Shown here one piece after another: positions 1 to 8,183 of a DNA stretch of 64,000 nucleotides (position 1 is its first letter; each line of letters starts with the position of its first letter). The position numbers and the translations under genes were made by a program. This DNA is from Salegentibacter_A chungangensis (GTDB lineage Bacteria > Bacteroidota > Bacteroidia > Flavobacteriales > Flavobacteriaceae): contig NZ_JBHTLI010000003.1 of NCBI RefSeq assembly GCF_042678405.1, positions 124,001-188,000 on the forward strand, read 5' to 3'. The notes beneath the pieces were generated by a model. The model was not told the origin of the DNA, did not search any database, and saw nothing but the letters and a program-made list of their open reading frames with translations.

Positions 1-98
1 TTAACCAGGTAAGGATAGCCTATGTATTGAAAAAAGAGAACCTGGAAAAGGCCTTGAAAATACTTGAAGCTGCACTAAAAGAATACAACAAAAAATAA
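1..98 (+). CDS. PLP-dependent aminotransferase, C-terminal end only (partial)
   Basis: The open frame enters from the left edge and stops at 96-98. Its last 31 residues include RIAYVLKKENLEKAL and a lysine-rich helical tail. This resembles the final strand and helix of class I/II aminotransferases of the aspartate aminotransferase type, where an R-I-A/S-Y element is followed by a helix of the form 'ALxxLxxAL'. Only the tail is visible, so substrate and active site cannot be judged. It lies one base upstream of murB in the same direction and is probably co-transcribed with it. Confidence 0.6.
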   Translation, partial: NQVRIAYVLKKENLEKALKILEAALKEYNKK

Positions 99-99
99 T

Positions 100-1113
100 A
101 TGCAGGTGTCTTATAATACCTCTCTTAAGAATTACAACAGCTTCGGAATAGATGTAAAAGCCCAAAAATTTATAGAGGCGACTTCTATCGAAGATCTGGA
201 GGGCGTATTAAGAAAAACCTATTCCTCAGAACTATTTATCCTGGGCGGAGGCAGCAACATGCTCCTTACCCAGGATCTTCAAAAGACCGTCTTGCACGTA
301 GCAATTGAAGGCAAAGAGATCGTTTCTGAAACCGAAGATGAAGTGATCATTAAAGCTATGGCCGGGGAGAATTGGCATAAATTTGTGCTCTGGACCCTGG
401 AGCAAGGCTACGGCGGACTCGAAAATCTTTCCCTTATCCCAGGAAATGTAGGAACAGCTCCAATTCAGAATATTGGCGCTTATGGGGTTGAGCTAAAAGA
501 CGTTTTTGTAAGCTGCGAGGCTATGAATGTGCAAACCTTGCAAAGAAGCATTTTTAGTCTTGAAGACTGCGACTTTGGTTACCGAAATTCTGTTTTCAAA
601 AAAAGCTTAAAAGGAGAGGTGATCATTACCGGCGTAAGTTTCAGGCTTACCAAAAAAGATCATAATTTACATACCGGCTATGGAGCCATACAAACTGCTT
701 TAGCAGAAAAGAATATCAAAAATCCAGGAATTAAGGATATTTCGGATGCTGTTATTTCCATAAGACAACAAAAGTTACCCGATCCGGCCGAAATTGGGAA
801 CAGCGGAAGCTTTTTCAAAAACCCTATTGTCACCAAAACTAAATTTGAAGCGATCCAGAAGGAATTTCCCGAAATTCCCTCTTACCAGATCAACACCACG
901 GAAGTAAAGATTCCTGCGGGCTGGTTAATCGAACAAACAGGTCTTAAGGGTTATAGAAAAGGTGATGCCGGGGTACATAAGAACCAGGCATTAGTACTTG
1001 TAAATTACGGAATGGCAACAGGCAAAGAAATCCTGCGCCTTGCACACAAAGTTCAAAAAGAAGTACTGAAAAAATTTGGCATTTCACTGGAAGCTGAAGT
1101 AAACATATATTAA
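100..1113 (+). CDS. murB: UDP-N-acetylmuramate dehydrogenase MurB
   Basis: MurB reduces UDP-GlcNAc-enolpyruvate to UDP-MurNAc with NADPH and FAD, the second committed step of cytoplasmic peptidoglycan precursor synthesis. At 337 aa it has the length of type I (E. coli-like) MurB. The FAD-binding segment has GGGSNML (about residues 49-55) and SLIPGNVGTAPIQNIGAYG. Expected catalytic residues are visible: Arg162 in YRNSVF, the proton-donating Ser237 in NSGSFFKNP, and a C-terminal Glu333 in the EVN motif. The PAGWLIEQ and KNQALVLVN motifs are also present. It starts one base after the aminotransferase stop and ends at a strong terminator. The identification is secure. Confidence 0.97.
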   Translation: MQVSYNTSLKNYNSFGIDVKAQKFIEATSIEDLEGVLRKTYSSELFILGGGSNMLLTQDLQKTVLHVAIEGKEIVSETEDEVIIKAMAGENWHKFVLWTLEQGYGGLENLSLIPGNVGTAPIQNIGAYGVELKDVFVSCEAMNVQTLQRSIFSLEDCDFGYRNSVFKKSLKGEVIITGVSFRLTKKDHNLHTGYGAIQTALAEKNIKNPGIKDISDAVISIRQQKLPDPAEIGNSGSFFKNPIVTKTKFEAIQKEFPEIPSYQINTTEVKIPAGWLIEQTGLKGYRKGDAGVHKNQALVLVNYGMATGKEILRLAHKVQKEVLKKFGISLEAEVNIY

Positions 1114-1140
1114 AAAAGGACTGCCTTGGCAGTCCTTTTC
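1114..1140. terminator. Rho-independent terminator between murB and the fasciclin lipoprotein
   Basis: AAGGACTGCC at 1116-1125 pairs perfectly with GGCAGTCCTT at 1128-1137, with A and T runs on either side. It begins right after the murB stop and faces the converging lipoprotein gene, so it can serve both strands. Confidence 0.85.
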
Positions 1141-1161
1141 CTTTAAATCCTTAACAGGAAT

Positions 1162-1782
1162 TTAATTCTCTTTCTTTTTCATTACAACTCCGTCAATTAG
1201 GTGAATAACTCCGTTTGAAGCATCAATATCGGTCTGTACGATTGTTGCTGTATTTCCGTTCTCATCTTTAAGAACTACATTTTCACCGTCTTTCATTGCG
1301 GTAAGTTTGCCCCCATCCAGAGTGGTTATTTCATACTCCCCTTCATTATCATCAATAAGCTGAACCAGATCGGCTGCCATAACTTCATCTTCTACAACAT
1401 GATATTTAAGCAGCGTTGCCAATTTCTGGCTATTCTCCTTTTTCATCAGGGTATCTAAGGTGGCTTTATCTACTTTTTCAAAAGCAGCGTTGGTAGGCGC
1501 AAATACCGTATAAGGACCTTCTTCGGTTTTAAAGGTTTCGGCTAATTGAGCACTTTTTAAAGCTGAAACCAGGGTACTAAGAGTATCAGTTTCCATTGCT
1601 TTGGCTGCGATACTGTTAGACTCCATTTCCATCCGCTCTTTCTCTGCTTTCATTTCAGCCGCTCTTTCAGCCTCCATCTTCTCCATTCTTGCTTTTTCTT
1701 CTTCCTCTTTCTTGTTATCTCCACAGGAAGCAAGAGTAAAACCAGCAATTAAAAGAAGCGTAAACAACTTTATGGTTTTCAT
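1162..1782 (-). CDS. Fasciclin (FAS1) domain lipoprotein
   Basis: A predicted surface or periplasmic lipoprotein of 206 aa. The chosen start (ATG at 1780-1782) gives a compact signal, MKTIKLFTLLLIAGF, and the lipobox LASC; a longer frame to 1830 would put 16 extra polar residues before the signal and is unlikely. A Glu/Lys/Met-rich charged linker follows (about residues 25-55). The rest is one FAS1 domain: YTVFAPTNAAFEKV matches the H1/YH-region hallmark, and the chain ends with NGVIHLIDGVV. FAS1 domains are known as adhesion modules in secreted and anchored proteins; the ligand here is unknown. It is monocistronic and convergent with murB. Confidence 0.88.
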   Translation of the reverse strand: MKTIKLFTLLLIAGFTLASCGDNKKEEEEKARMEKMEAERAAEMKAEKERMEMESNSIAAKAMETDTLSTLVSALKSAQLAETFKTEEGPYTVFAPTNAAFEKVDKATLDTLMKKENSQKLATLLKYHVVEDEVMAADLVQLIDDNEGEYEITTLDGGKLTAMKDGENVVLKDENGNTATIVQTDIDASNGVIHLIDGVVMKKKEN

Positions 1783-1949
1783 AATTTTTCGGGTTTTGTT
1801 GGTTATTAATGCAAGATATTCCGTAAACACGAGATTTTCAGTGCTTTGCGTTTAAATTTTAGTTAAAATATGTAAAGGTTATACTAATGTAGACACAGGT
1901 TTTCGGGGTAGTATTTTTATTCTTAATTTTTGCATCAGAAAATTAGTTT

Positions 1950-2156
1950 ATGAAACTACTTATAATATCTGTTATATTGTTAGCACTGGCATTCGCCGGG
2001 ATCGCCATCAAGATCTGGGGAAAAAAGGACGGCAAATTCGCCGGAACCTGCGCCAGTCAGAGTCCGTTTTTAAATAAAGAGGGAGAACCTTGTAGTTTTT
2101 GTGGAAAAATGCCTGATGAAGTTGGAGACTGTTCTGATGTGAAAAAGACCAACTAA
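1950..2156 (+). CDS. Small membrane-anchored four-cysteine protein, unknown function
   Basis: A 68-residue protein with one N-terminal hydrophobic segment (about 2-22) and a short polar tail. The tail holds four cysteines: Cys34, then Cys48 and Cys51 in a CSFCG motif, then Cys61. This spacing could hold zinc, an Fe-S cluster or a redox pair, but no family-defining motif is recognised. The orientation would be a membrane anchor with the Cys tail on one side. It lies 6 bases before the glycosyltransferase in the same direction and probably opens that operon. I recall similar short 'membrane or secreted' proteins in flavobacterial genomes without an assigned role. Confidence 0.75.
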   Translation: MKLLIISVILLALAFAGIAIKIWGKKDGKFAGTCASQSPFLNKEGEPCSFCGKMPDEVGDCSDVKKTN

Positions 2157-2162
2157 TCCTCT

Positions 2163-3266
2163 ATGGCAACACTTCTACTTGGGGTATTTCTTTTATTCGC
2201 ACTGATCAATCTGGGGTACTATCTGGCCTTTTTCAGTTTTGCGGGTGCCAGGGATAAAGAAAATGCAGCTCCAGCTTTTCCTGTTTCTGTGATCGTATGT
2301 GCCAAGAACGAAGCAGAAAACCTCAACAATTTCCTGCCTTCTATTTTAGAGCAGGACTATCCCGATTACGAGATCATTCTTATCAATGACGCCTCTGTAG
2401 ACAACAGCCTGGAGGTTATGGAGAAATATCAGGCCCTGGACGGCAGGATAAAGATTGTTGATGTAGAGAACAACGAAGCTTTTTGGGCCAATAAAAAATA
2501 TGCTCTCACCCTGGGCATTAAAAAGGCCAAACACGACCACCTTATCTTTACCGATGCCGATTGTTCCCCGCAATCTAAAAACTGGCTAAGAAGAATGGCT
2601 GAAAAATTCAGTGCAGAAAACTCGATCATTCTGGGCTATGGCGGATATTTCAGAAATAAGGGTTCACTTCTAAATAAACTTATCCGTTTCGAGACCCTTC
2701 TAACGGCTATACAATATTTTGCTTACGCAAGACTGGGCAGGCCTTATATGGGAGTTGGCAGAAACCTGGCATACACCTCAACACAATTCTACCAGCAAAA
2801 AGGCTTTGCAAATCACCTGCATCTCCGTTCGGGTGATGATGATCTCTTCGTTAATGAAGCCGCCACCGCCAATAATACAGCAATTTGTTTCCACAGAGAA
2901 TCTTTTACCCGCAGTGTTCCAAAACAAAGCTTCAAGAAATGGTTTGAGCAAAAGCGAAGGCACGCCTCTATTGCCAAACATTACAAATCTTCAGATAAAC
3001 TTCTTTTAGGCCTGTTTTACAGTTCCAGATTACTTTTCTGGCTGCTGTTTATCATCCTTATGGCCTTTCAGATCTACCCGCAAATCACTTTAGGTGCAAT
3101 CGGAGTGTTATTGGTAACCGAAAGCATCGTGTATTTTAAGGCGGCAAGAAAACTGGAAGAACTGGATGTGGTTTGGCTGTTTCCGTTTTTAGAGGTATTT
3201 TTAATCTTCAGCCAATTAGCCATTTTTATCGCTAACATTTTCTCAAAACCTACACATTGGAAATAG
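2163..3266 (+). CDS. Membrane-bound family 2 glycosyltransferase
   Basis: A 367-aa GT2 enzyme expected to move a sugar from a nucleotide donor onto a lipid or glycan at the inner membrane. An N-terminal membrane segment (about 3-25) precedes the GT-A domain. VSVIVCAKNEAENL and ILINDASVDNS mark the nucleotide-binding half, and FTDADC is the DXD-like metal site. A Q/R-rich motif (QKRRHAS) lies near residue 262, and two more membrane helices sit at about 280-310 and 330-355. Donor and acceptor cannot be read from sequence. It sits between the Cys4 peptide and the ECF sigma factor, whose TTG start overlaps its last codons. Confidence 0.88.
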   Translation: MATLLLGVFLLFALINLGYYLAFFSFAGARDKENAAPAFPVSVIVCAKNEAENLNNFLPSILEQDYPDYEIILINDASVDNSLEVMEKYQALDGRIKIVDVENNEAFWANKKYALTLGIKKAKHDHLIFTDADCSPQSKNWLRRMAEKFSAENSIILGYGGYFRNKGSLLNKLIRFETLLTAIQYFAYARLGRPYMGVGRNLAYTSTQFYQQKGFANHLHLRSGDDDLFVNEAATANNTAICFHRESFTRSVPKQSFKKWFEQKRRHASIAKHYKSSDKLLLGLFYSSRLLFWLLFIILMAFQIYPQITLGAIGVLLVTESIVYFKAARKLEELDVVWLFPFLEVFLIFSQLAIFIANIFSKPTHWK

Positions 3267-3826
3267 ACTCTGAAGTTCTTCTGAAAAAGATAAGAGCAGC
3301 CAAAGAAGGAAGCCAGTCGGCTTTTAACTATTTGCTGGATACTTTCTGGAATGATGTGTATGGCTTTCAGCTGAAAAAGACCCATAACGAATACGAGGCC
3401 GAAGATATCACCATTCAGACATTTTCCAAGGCCTTCAAAAAGATCGATACTTTTGATGAGTCCTACTCCTTCAGCACCTGGCTAATTGCAATATCAAAGA
3501 ACCTTCACGTAGATCTTATCAGGAAGAAAAAGTCTTCCATTAGATCCAAAACCACTACCCACGATGAAGACAGGGTGTATAAAATAGCAGATGAAACCCC
3601 GACCATAGAGGATAAGCTCATTAAAGAACAGCACCTGGCGCAATTGCTTACCGATATTAAACAGCTGAATCCTCATTACCAGGAAGTGATCAATCTCCGG
3701 TATTTTCAGGAGAAATCGTACAAGGAGATCTCCGAAATTCTTGCGGAGCCAATGAATAACGTAAAAGTGAAACTGCTAAGGGCTAAAAAACTTCTGGCCG
3801 AGATCATTTCTTCCCGAAATACCTGA
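3257..3826 (+). CDS. ECF-type RNA polymerase sigma factor
   Basis: A 189-aa sigma-70 family factor of the extracytoplasmic function type, with only regions 2 and 4. Region 2 includes YEAEDITIQTFSKAF and the promoter-melting stretch FSTWLIAISKN. Region 4 contains the helix-turn-helix YFQEKSYKEISEILAEP followed by VKVKLLRAKK. The only reasonable start is TTG at 3257, which overlaps the glycosyltransferase by 10 bases and suggests translational coupling. No anti-sigma gene with a recognisable domain is adjacent; the nearest small membrane protein is the Cys4 peptide at 1950. Target promoters are unknown. Confidence 0.9.
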   Translation: MEIDSEVLLKKIRAAKEGSQSAFNYLLDTFWNDVYGFQLKKTHNEYEAEDITIQTFSKAFKKIDTFDESYSFSTWLIAISKNLHVDLIRKKKSSIRSKTTTHDEDRVYKIADETPTIEDKLIKEQHLAQLLTDIKQLNPHYQEVINLRYFQEKSYKEISEILAEPMNNVKVKLLRAKKLLAEIISSRNT

Positions 3827-3880
3827 AATCATCACAAAAACACTACGCTTCAGGCTTTATGTGTTTCAGTATATTATTGT

Positions 3881-3888
3881 TATCTTTG
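3881..3888 (+). promoter_or_regulatory. Bacteroidota -7 box upstream of lipA
   Basis: TATCTTTG is an exact match to the TAnnTTTG -7 element of Bacteroidota sigma-A promoters. It lies 17 bases before the ATG at 3906 and inside the longer open frame that starts at 3861, so it favours the shorter lipA start. A clear -33 TTG at the right spacing is not visible. Confidence 0.5.
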
Positions 3889-3905
3889 AAGCCAATAATT
3901 TTGCT

Positions 3906-4784
3906 ATGAGTACAGACACAATTACCCCTAATAAACCCAAACCAAAGGCCAAGCCTAAATGGCTAAGGGTTAAGCTTCCTACCGGTAAGAAATATACCGA
4001 ACTCAGGAGCCTTGTAGACAAGTACGACCTTCATACCATTTGTACTTCAGGAAGTTGCCCCAATATGGGCGAATGCTGGAGTGAAGGTACCGCTACCTTT
4101 ATGATATTAGGTAATGTTTGTACCCGTTCCTGTGGTTTTTGCGGAGTAAAGACCGGAAGACCTGAAACCGTAGATTGGGATGAGCCTGAAAAAGTGGCGC
4201 GTTCCATTAAAATTATGAAGATCAAGCACGCGGTTATCACAAGTGTTGACCGTGATGACCTGAAAGATATGGGGTCTATAATCTGGGCAGAAACGGTAAA
4301 AGCCATCAGGAGAATGAATCCTGAAACCACACTGGAAACCCTTATTCCGGACTTCCAGGGAAATGAAAGGAATATTGACAGGATCGTAGAAGTAATGCCT
4401 GAAGTGGTTTCTCATAATATGGAAACCGTGAAACGCCTTACGAGAGAAGTCAGAATTCAGGCGAAGTACGAAAGGAGTCTTGCTGTGCTGAAGTACCTTA
4501 AGGACCAGGGAATCAATAGAACCAAATCTGGTATTATGCTTGGTCTTGGGGAAAAGGAAGAAGAAGTTATAGAAACGCTGCACGACCTGAGAGCAGCCGG
4601 AGTAGATGTAGTGACCATAGGCCAGTACCTGCAGCCAAGTAAAAAGCATCTTCCGGTGAAGCAGTTCATCACCCCAGATCAGTTCAAGAAATATGAACAA
4701 ATAGGTCTTGACCTTGGGTTCAGACACGTAGAAAGCAGCGCTTTGGTACGCTCTTCTTACAAAGCTCAAAAACATATTAACTAG
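3906..4784 (+). CDS. lipA: Lipoyl synthase LipA
   Basis: A radical SAM enzyme that inserts two sulfurs into octanoyl groups on lipoyl domains of 2-oxoacid dehydrogenases and the glycine cleavage H protein. It has both Fe-S motifs of the family: the auxiliary cluster cysteines in CTSGSCPNMGEC and the radical SAM CxxxCxxC in CTRSCGFC. The C-terminal RSSYKA carries the conserved serine that ligates the auxiliary cluster. Start ATG 3906 (292 aa, MSTDTIT) was chosen because upstream codons overlap the TATCTTTG promoter box. gapA follows 11 bases later, so the two are probably co-transcribed. Confidence 0.96.
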   Translation: MSTDTITPNKPKPKAKPKWLRVKLPTGKKYTELRSLVDKYDLHTICTSGSCPNMGECWSEGTATFMILGNVCTRSCGFCGVKTGRPETVDWDEPEKVARSIKIMKIKHAVITSVDRDDLKDMGSIIWAETVKAIRRMNPETTLETLIPDFQGNERNIDRIVEVMPEVVSHNMETVKRLTREVRIQAKYERSLAVLKYLKDQGINRTKSGIMLGLGEKEEEVIETLHDLRAAGVDVVTIGQYLQPSKKHLPVKQFITPDQFKKYEQIGLDLGFRHVESSALVRSSYKAQKHIN

Positions 4785-4795
4785 GGACAAAGTAT

Positions 4796-5803
4796 ATGGC
4801 GGCACCTGTAAAAATTGCCATTAATGGCTTTGGGCGAATTGGCCGCAATCTTTTCAGACTCTTAATTGGACACCCTTCCATAGAGGTTGTAGCGGTAAAC
4901 GATGTTGCCGATATTAAAACCCTTGCCCATTTATTGAAATACGACAGTATTCACGGGGTTTTGAAAAACCAAGTCAGCTCTAACGAGAATGAGGTTACTG
5001 TAGACGGGAAATCAATTCCGTTCACGCAGTTCTCGCATCCTAAAGATACTACCTGGACAAATTTTGGAGCCGAGATCGTTATAGAAGCATCCGGCAAATT
5101 CAAAAAAAGTGACGACCTCGATTTTCATCTTCAGGAAGGAGTGAAAAAAGTGATCCTTTCGGTTCCGCCGGAAGATGAGACCATTAAAATGGTGGTTCTG
5201 GGGGTGAATGAAGATATTCTGGATGGCAGTGAGAAAATCATTTCGAATGCTTCCTGCACCACGAACAATGCCGCGCCAATGCTCAAGATCATCCACGAGA
5301 ACTTCGGAATTGAGCAGGCTTACATTACCACGGTGCATTCGTATACTACAGATCAAAGCCTGCATGACAAGCCTCACCGTGATTTAAGAAGAAGCCGGGC
5401 AGCAGCACAATCCATAATCCCGACCACAACGGGAGCTGCAAAAGCATTAACCAGGATATTTCCTGACCTGAGCGAGGTGATAGGTGGTTGCGGAATAAGG
5501 GTCCCGGTACCAAACGGCTCTCTGACCGATATGACGCTTAACGTTAAACAGAACACAAGCATAGATGAAGTAAATGCTTTGTTCAAAAAAGCTGCCGCAG
5601 GTTCTTTAAAGAATATTTTAAGCTACACCGAAGACCCTATAGTCTCTGTAGACATTCTGGACAATCCTAATTCCTGCATTTTTGATGCTCAAATGACTTC
5701 GGTTATTGGCGGCAAATTAGTAAAACTCATAGGCTGGTATGACAATGAAATTGGCTACTCAAGCCGTCTTATCGATTTAATTTCAATGATTAAGGATAAA
5801 TAA
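4796..5803 (+). CDS. gap: Type I glyceraldehyde-3-phosphate dehydrogenase
   Basis: Catalyses the NAD-dependent, phosphorylating oxidation of glyceraldehyde-3-phosphate in glycolysis, reversible in gluconeogenesis. At 335 aa it has the normal type I length. The Rossmann start is INGFGRIGRN, the nucleophile is Cys154 in ASCTTNN, the base is the His in TVHSYTTDQ, and WYDNEIGYS is at the C-terminus. The S-loop region RAAAQSIIPTTTGAAKA is also typical. It lies between lipA and the hybrid histidine kinase in one direction. Flavobacteria often carry more than one gap gene, so I cannot say whether this copy is mainly glycolytic or gluconeogenic. Confidence 0.96.
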   Translation: MAAPVKIAINGFGRIGRNLFRLLIGHPSIEVVAVNDVADIKTLAHLLKYDSIHGVLKNQVSSNENEVTVDGKSIPFTQFSHPKDTTWTNFGAEIVIEASGKFKKSDDLDFHLQEGVKKVILSVPPEDETIKMVVLGVNEDILDGSEKIISNASCTTNNAAPMLKIIHENFGIEQAYITTVHSYTTDQSLHDKPHRDLRRSRAAAQSIIPTTTGAAKALTRIFPDLSEVIGGCGIRVPVPNGSLTDMTLNVKQNTSIDEVNALFKKAAAGSLKNILSYTEDPIVSVDILDNPNSCIFDAQMTSVIGGKLVKLIGWYDNEIGYSSRLIDLISMIKDK

Positions 5804-5835
5804 CTATCTTTATCCAGATTATAGCCAAACCCCAA

Positions 5836-8070
5836 ATGACCAACTTAAGGCTTACATTCTTTTTACTATTGTTTTCTTCGTTTGTTTTTGCTTCTCAGGA
5901 GCAATCCCAGACATCTATAGAAGAAACGAACGATTCCATCCAAAATCTTCTTAACGAAGCTGAAGTTTCTATCAATATTGTAGATGTTGACAAAGCTCTG
6001 GATCTCCTTAATCAATCACTTCAGTTATCCAAAGAAATAGACCATAAAAGATACATGGCTCTTTCAAGTACTTTATTAGGAAAGCTGTATTATGTGCGCC
6101 ACGATTTTGACAGAGCCAAGACCGAAATTCAACGGGCAATTTCCATCCAGCGGGAAATAGACGATGATCTTGGCCTTGCCTATTCTTATGTGAATTTTGC
6201 CAAAGTTTTCACCCTGGAGAATGACCTGAACCGGGCTAATAAATACCTGAATCTTGCCCGCAGTATCTATAACAATTATGATAACAAGGAGCATTTAGGC
6301 ATCGTAGCTTTAAACCAGGGAATAGTTAACCTCAATCTTGAAGAGCAATACGAGAAGGCAATACAGCGCTTCAATTTTGCCGAAGAATATCTAAAAGACA
6401 GCGATGACCTTTATGAATTATCAAGGCTTTATTATTTCCGCGGTAAAGCTTACCGGTTAAACGGAAATATTGAAGCTGCCGAAAGTGAAGCTAATAAAGG
6501 ACTTGAATTAGGAAGCGAAGAAGGATTTCACGGAATGATTATGAGCACCAATCGCTTGCTAAGTGAGATTTACGAAGATAAAGGAGAGCCACAAAAAGCC
6601 CTGAAATATTTACAGCAGAGTAATAAAATGAGGGAGGCTATCTTCAATATGAACAAGGAGGCGCTTGCAAGCGAAGCCAATGCCAAATATGGCGTTGATG
6701 CAATGCGAAGCACCCTGAATGAACTTACGCTTCAGAATGAGGAACAGGAACGCTCTCTTAAAGTGAACAAACTGACCACCATTTTAAGTGTGGCCCTTAT
6801 CACCATTCTCTCTCTGCTTACACTTTCGCTGTATAAGAACAACAATTTACGTGCCCGCGCAAACGATCTGCTACAGAAAAAGAACTCAGAACTAACAAGA
6901 GCCAAGGAAAACGCTGAAAGAGCGTCAATGGCCAAAGCACAGTTCCTTTCTACCATTACGCACGAATTAAGAACACCACTTTATGCCGTGACCGGGCTTA
7001 CGCATTTATTACTGGAAGAAAACCCTACTGAAAACCAAAAAGAGCATCTTAACTCCCTTAAGTTTTCGGGGGAATACCTTTTATCCCTTATCAATAACAT
7101 TCTGGACCTCAACAAGCTTGAAGCAAATAAGGTTGAGGTTATGGAAACCTCTTTCAATCTAAAGAAAAGGATCTCTGATGTTCTTGTAGCACTCAAGAAT
7201 TCGGCTGATGAAAAGGGAACAAAGATCCACTTCGATTTTGATGAATCCATCCCGAAGAGAATTAAAGGAGATCCGTTAATCATATCCCAGATCCTGATCA
7301 ACCTTATAGGCAATTCCATAAAATTCACCACCGAAGGGGATATCTGGATCTCTGTGAATAAGTTAAGGGAAGAGAACAAATTCGTGTTCCTCCAGTTTGA
7401 AATAAAGGATAATGGGGAAGGAATTACTAAAGAGAAGCAAAAATCGATCTTTGAGAACTTTACCCAGGGCTCCACACAAATCAACAGAAAGTTTGGCGGA
7501 ACAGGATTAGGTCTTTCCATTGTGAAGAATCTCATCACTCTGCTGGGCAGTAAGATCGACCTGGAAAGCGAACTTGGAAAAGGTTCTAAATTCACTTTCG
7601 AGTTGAAGTTCGAAGAACTTGAGGGCAAGAAAAGCCAGATGAAAACCAAGGATGAAGAAATTGCGGACACTCCTCCTCCGAAGGATATAATGGCCAACAA
7701 GAAGATCCTTATCGTAGAAGACAACAAGATCAACCAGATGATCACCCGAAAGATTCTTGAAAAGAACAACGTGATCTGCGATGTTGCCGATACCGGAACC
7801 ATAGCCATAGATAAGGTACAAAACAATCATTTTGACCTGATCCTGATGGATATTCATATGCCGGGAATCAGCGGAATTGAAGCAACCATAGAAATCAGAA
7901 AATTCAACGAAGAGATCCCGATCATTGCCCTTACGGCAGTAACTCTGGATGAAAACCTTGATGAATTCTACCTGAACGGTTTTAATGACATTATTCCAAA
8001 GCCCTATAAAACAGAGGAGTTCTTCAATAAAATTAACAAATACTTAGCTTTAAAAGAGACAACTGTTTAG
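5836..8070 (+). CDS. Hybrid sensor histidine kinase with TPR sensor region and receiver domain
   Basis: A 744-aa membrane kinase. An N-terminal signal-like segment (about 5-19) leads into a periplasmic helical region of tetratricopeptide-like repeats (about 35-275), followed by one membrane helix (about 313-335) and a short coiled coil. The HisKA box has phospho-accepting His376 in THELRTPL. The ATPase domain shows NLIGNSIKFT (N box), DNGEGI (G1) and GGTGLGLSI (G2). A receiver domain closes the protein, with phospho-acceptor Asp672 in LMDIHMPG and a conserved Lys in PKPYK. There is no DNA-binding output domain and no partner regulator next door, so the output is unknown. It begins 32 bases after gap. 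Confidence 0.93.
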   Translation: MTNLRLTFFLLLFSSFVFASQEQSQTSIEETNDSIQNLLNEAEVSINIVDVDKALDLLNQSLQLSKEIDHKRYMALSSTLLGKLYYVRHDFDRAKTEIQRAISIQREIDDDLGLAYSYVNFAKVFTLENDLNRANKYLNLARSIYNNYDNKEHLGIVALNQGIVNLNLEEQYEKAIQRFNFAEEYLKDSDDLYELSRLYYFRGKAYRLNGNIEAAESEANKGLELGSEEGFHGMIMSTNRLLSEIYEDKGEPQKALKYLQQSNKMREAIFNMNKEALASEANAKYGVDAMRSTLNELTLQNEEQERSLKVNKLTTILSVALITILSLLTLSLYKNNNLRARANDLLQKKNSELTRAKENAERASMAKAQFLSTITHELRTPLYAVTGLTHLLLEENPTENQKEHLNSLKFSGEYLLSLINNILDLNKLEANKVEVMETSFNLKKRISDVLVALKNSADEKGTKIHFDFDESIPKRIKGDPLIISQILINLIGNSIKFTTEGDIWISVNKLREENKFVFLQFEIKDNGEGITKEKQKSIFENFTQGSTQINRKFGGTGLGLSIVKNLITLLGSKIDLESELGKGSKFTFELKFEELEGKKSQMKTKDEEIADTPPPKDIMANKKILIVEDNKINQMITRKILEKNNVICDVADTGTIAIDKVQNNHFDLILMDIHMPGISGIEATIEIRKFNEEIPIIALTAVTLDENLDEFYLNGFNDIIPKPYKTEEFFNKINKYLALKETTV

Positions 8071-8156
8071 GGTATTGGCACAGCCTTTGTAAAATACACG
8101 CTAGTAGAATTATATATCGACAAAAACAAGCATATATAGTTTGAATTAGCCAAAAC

Positions 8157-8183
8157 AAAAGAGGTGTTCTTACACCTCTTTTT
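8157..8183. terminator. Bidirectional terminator between the histidine kinase and lpxK
   Basis: AAAAGAGGTGT at 8157-8167 pairs with ACACCTCTTTT at 8172-8182 around a TCTT loop. A and T runs on both flanks let it act on both strands. The right arm overlaps the last codons and stop of lpxK. Confidence 0.85.

Noticed and set aside
1783..1830. Longer start for the fasciclin lipoprotein
   Set aside because: It would put 16 polar residues before a clear lipoprotein signal.
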